Source of the DNA: JAXHTY01 sp034189225 | GTDB taxonomy: Bacteria; Desulfobacterota; Desulfobacteria; Desulfobacterales; Desulfosudaceae | Direction: 5' to 3' | NCBI GenBank assembly: GCA_034189225.1 | Contig: JAXHVL010000162.1 | Coordinates: 1 to 41,213 of the forward strand | Length of the DNA: 41,213 bases | Shown: piece by piece, positions 41,143 to 41,213 of the stretch | How positions within the stretch are numbered: the first letter of the stretch is position 1 | Layout of the letters: each line of letters starts with the position of its first letter | The notes under the pieces: generated by a model | Database searches by the model: none | Told to the model about the DNA's origin: nothing | Seen by the model: only the letters and a program-made list of their open reading frames with translations | Made by a program: the position numbers and the translations under genes

Positions 41143-41213
41143 ATGGCGCTTGGACACGAGAAACTGGATGTCTATCGCCTTTCGATAGGCTACGTTGCAT
41201 GGGTTTACGAGAA
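41143..41213 (+). CDS. four-helix-bundle protein (23S rRNA IVS type), cut by window end
   Basis: ATG at 41143 reads MALGHEKLDVYRLSIGYVAW and continues VYE at the window edge. This is the usual start of the small four-helix-bundle family first found in 23S rRNA intervening sequences. Upstream (41108-41137) is a tandem atcggga/atcg tract of the sort often found before these genes. Only 23 codons are visible. Confidence 0.75.
   Translation, partial: MALGHEKLDVYRLSIGYVAWVYE

Noticed and set aside
40979..41200. 73-codon minus-strand ORF at the window end
   Set aside because: Built largely from the atcggga tandem tract and opposed by the LOG and four-helix-bundle genes.

Overview
The window looks like chromosome of an anaerobic, Gram-negative, moderately GC-rich bacterium, most likely a sulfate-reducer-type member of the Desulfobacterota (former Deltaproteobacteria). 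The reasons are a complete Tol-Pal set, a SahR-type ArsR/methyltransferase regulator in front of ahcY, a probable selenoprotein, a DUF362 iron-sulfur-type protein, acyl-CoA/thiolase-type lipid genes, and many short palindromic repeats between genes. The assignment rests on gene content only.

Layout. 1-4120 (+): a MITE-like repeat, a sigma-70 promoter, a cobalamin riboswitch carrying a 141-nt extra hairpin, then a tightly packed operon of a TrpD-like phosphoribosyltransferase, a 74-residue unknown protein and a fusion of a zinc alcohol dehydrogenase to CobT. 4121-5931: repeats, a small membrane protein and a RimK-like ATP-grasp protein. 5932-12798 (-): ffh, rpsP, khpA, rimM, trmD, a SPOUT methyltransferase, rplS, rnhB and ettA, with a MITE-like element inserted after trmD. 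13323-14974 (+): rlmN and a CYTH/CyaB-type protein. 15416-18111 (-): an acyl-CoA dehydrogenase and a thiolase-like protein without the usual nucleophilic cysteine. 18573-30210 (-): one gene train tolQ-tolR-tolA-tolB-pal-cpoB-ruvC-ruvA-ruvB, followed by a putative cell-shape module (YkuD/NTF2 L,D-transpeptidase-fold protein, membrane coiled-coil protein, M99/Csd4-like carboxypeptidase, bactofilin). 31101-33667 (-): sahR-ahcY with an excellent promoter and operator, split by another MITE-like element. 33952-38378 (+): a decayed purine permease, a secreted double-PHP protein with a strong terminator, and a decayed acyl-CoA dehydrogenase joined in frame to a cupin domain. 38384-41213: a DUF362 protein (-), a divergent small glutaredoxin-like gene with two in-frame UGA codons (+), a LOG-family protein (+), and the first codons of a four-helix-bundle protein cut by the window end.

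Most noteworthy: (i) the 77-codon gene at 39863-40096, which ordinary ORF calling misses, reads as a UXX-star selenoprotein with one or two selenocysteines, and each UGA is followed by a SECIS-like hairpin at the right distance; (ii) the riboswitch-controlled TrpD-like / small protein / ADH-CobT operon, a candidate undescribed route for making or attaching a cobamide lower ligand; (iii) a Csd6-Csd4-bactofilin-like shape operon joined to tol-pal and ruvCAB. No tRNA, rRNA, CRISPR array or intact transposase was seen.
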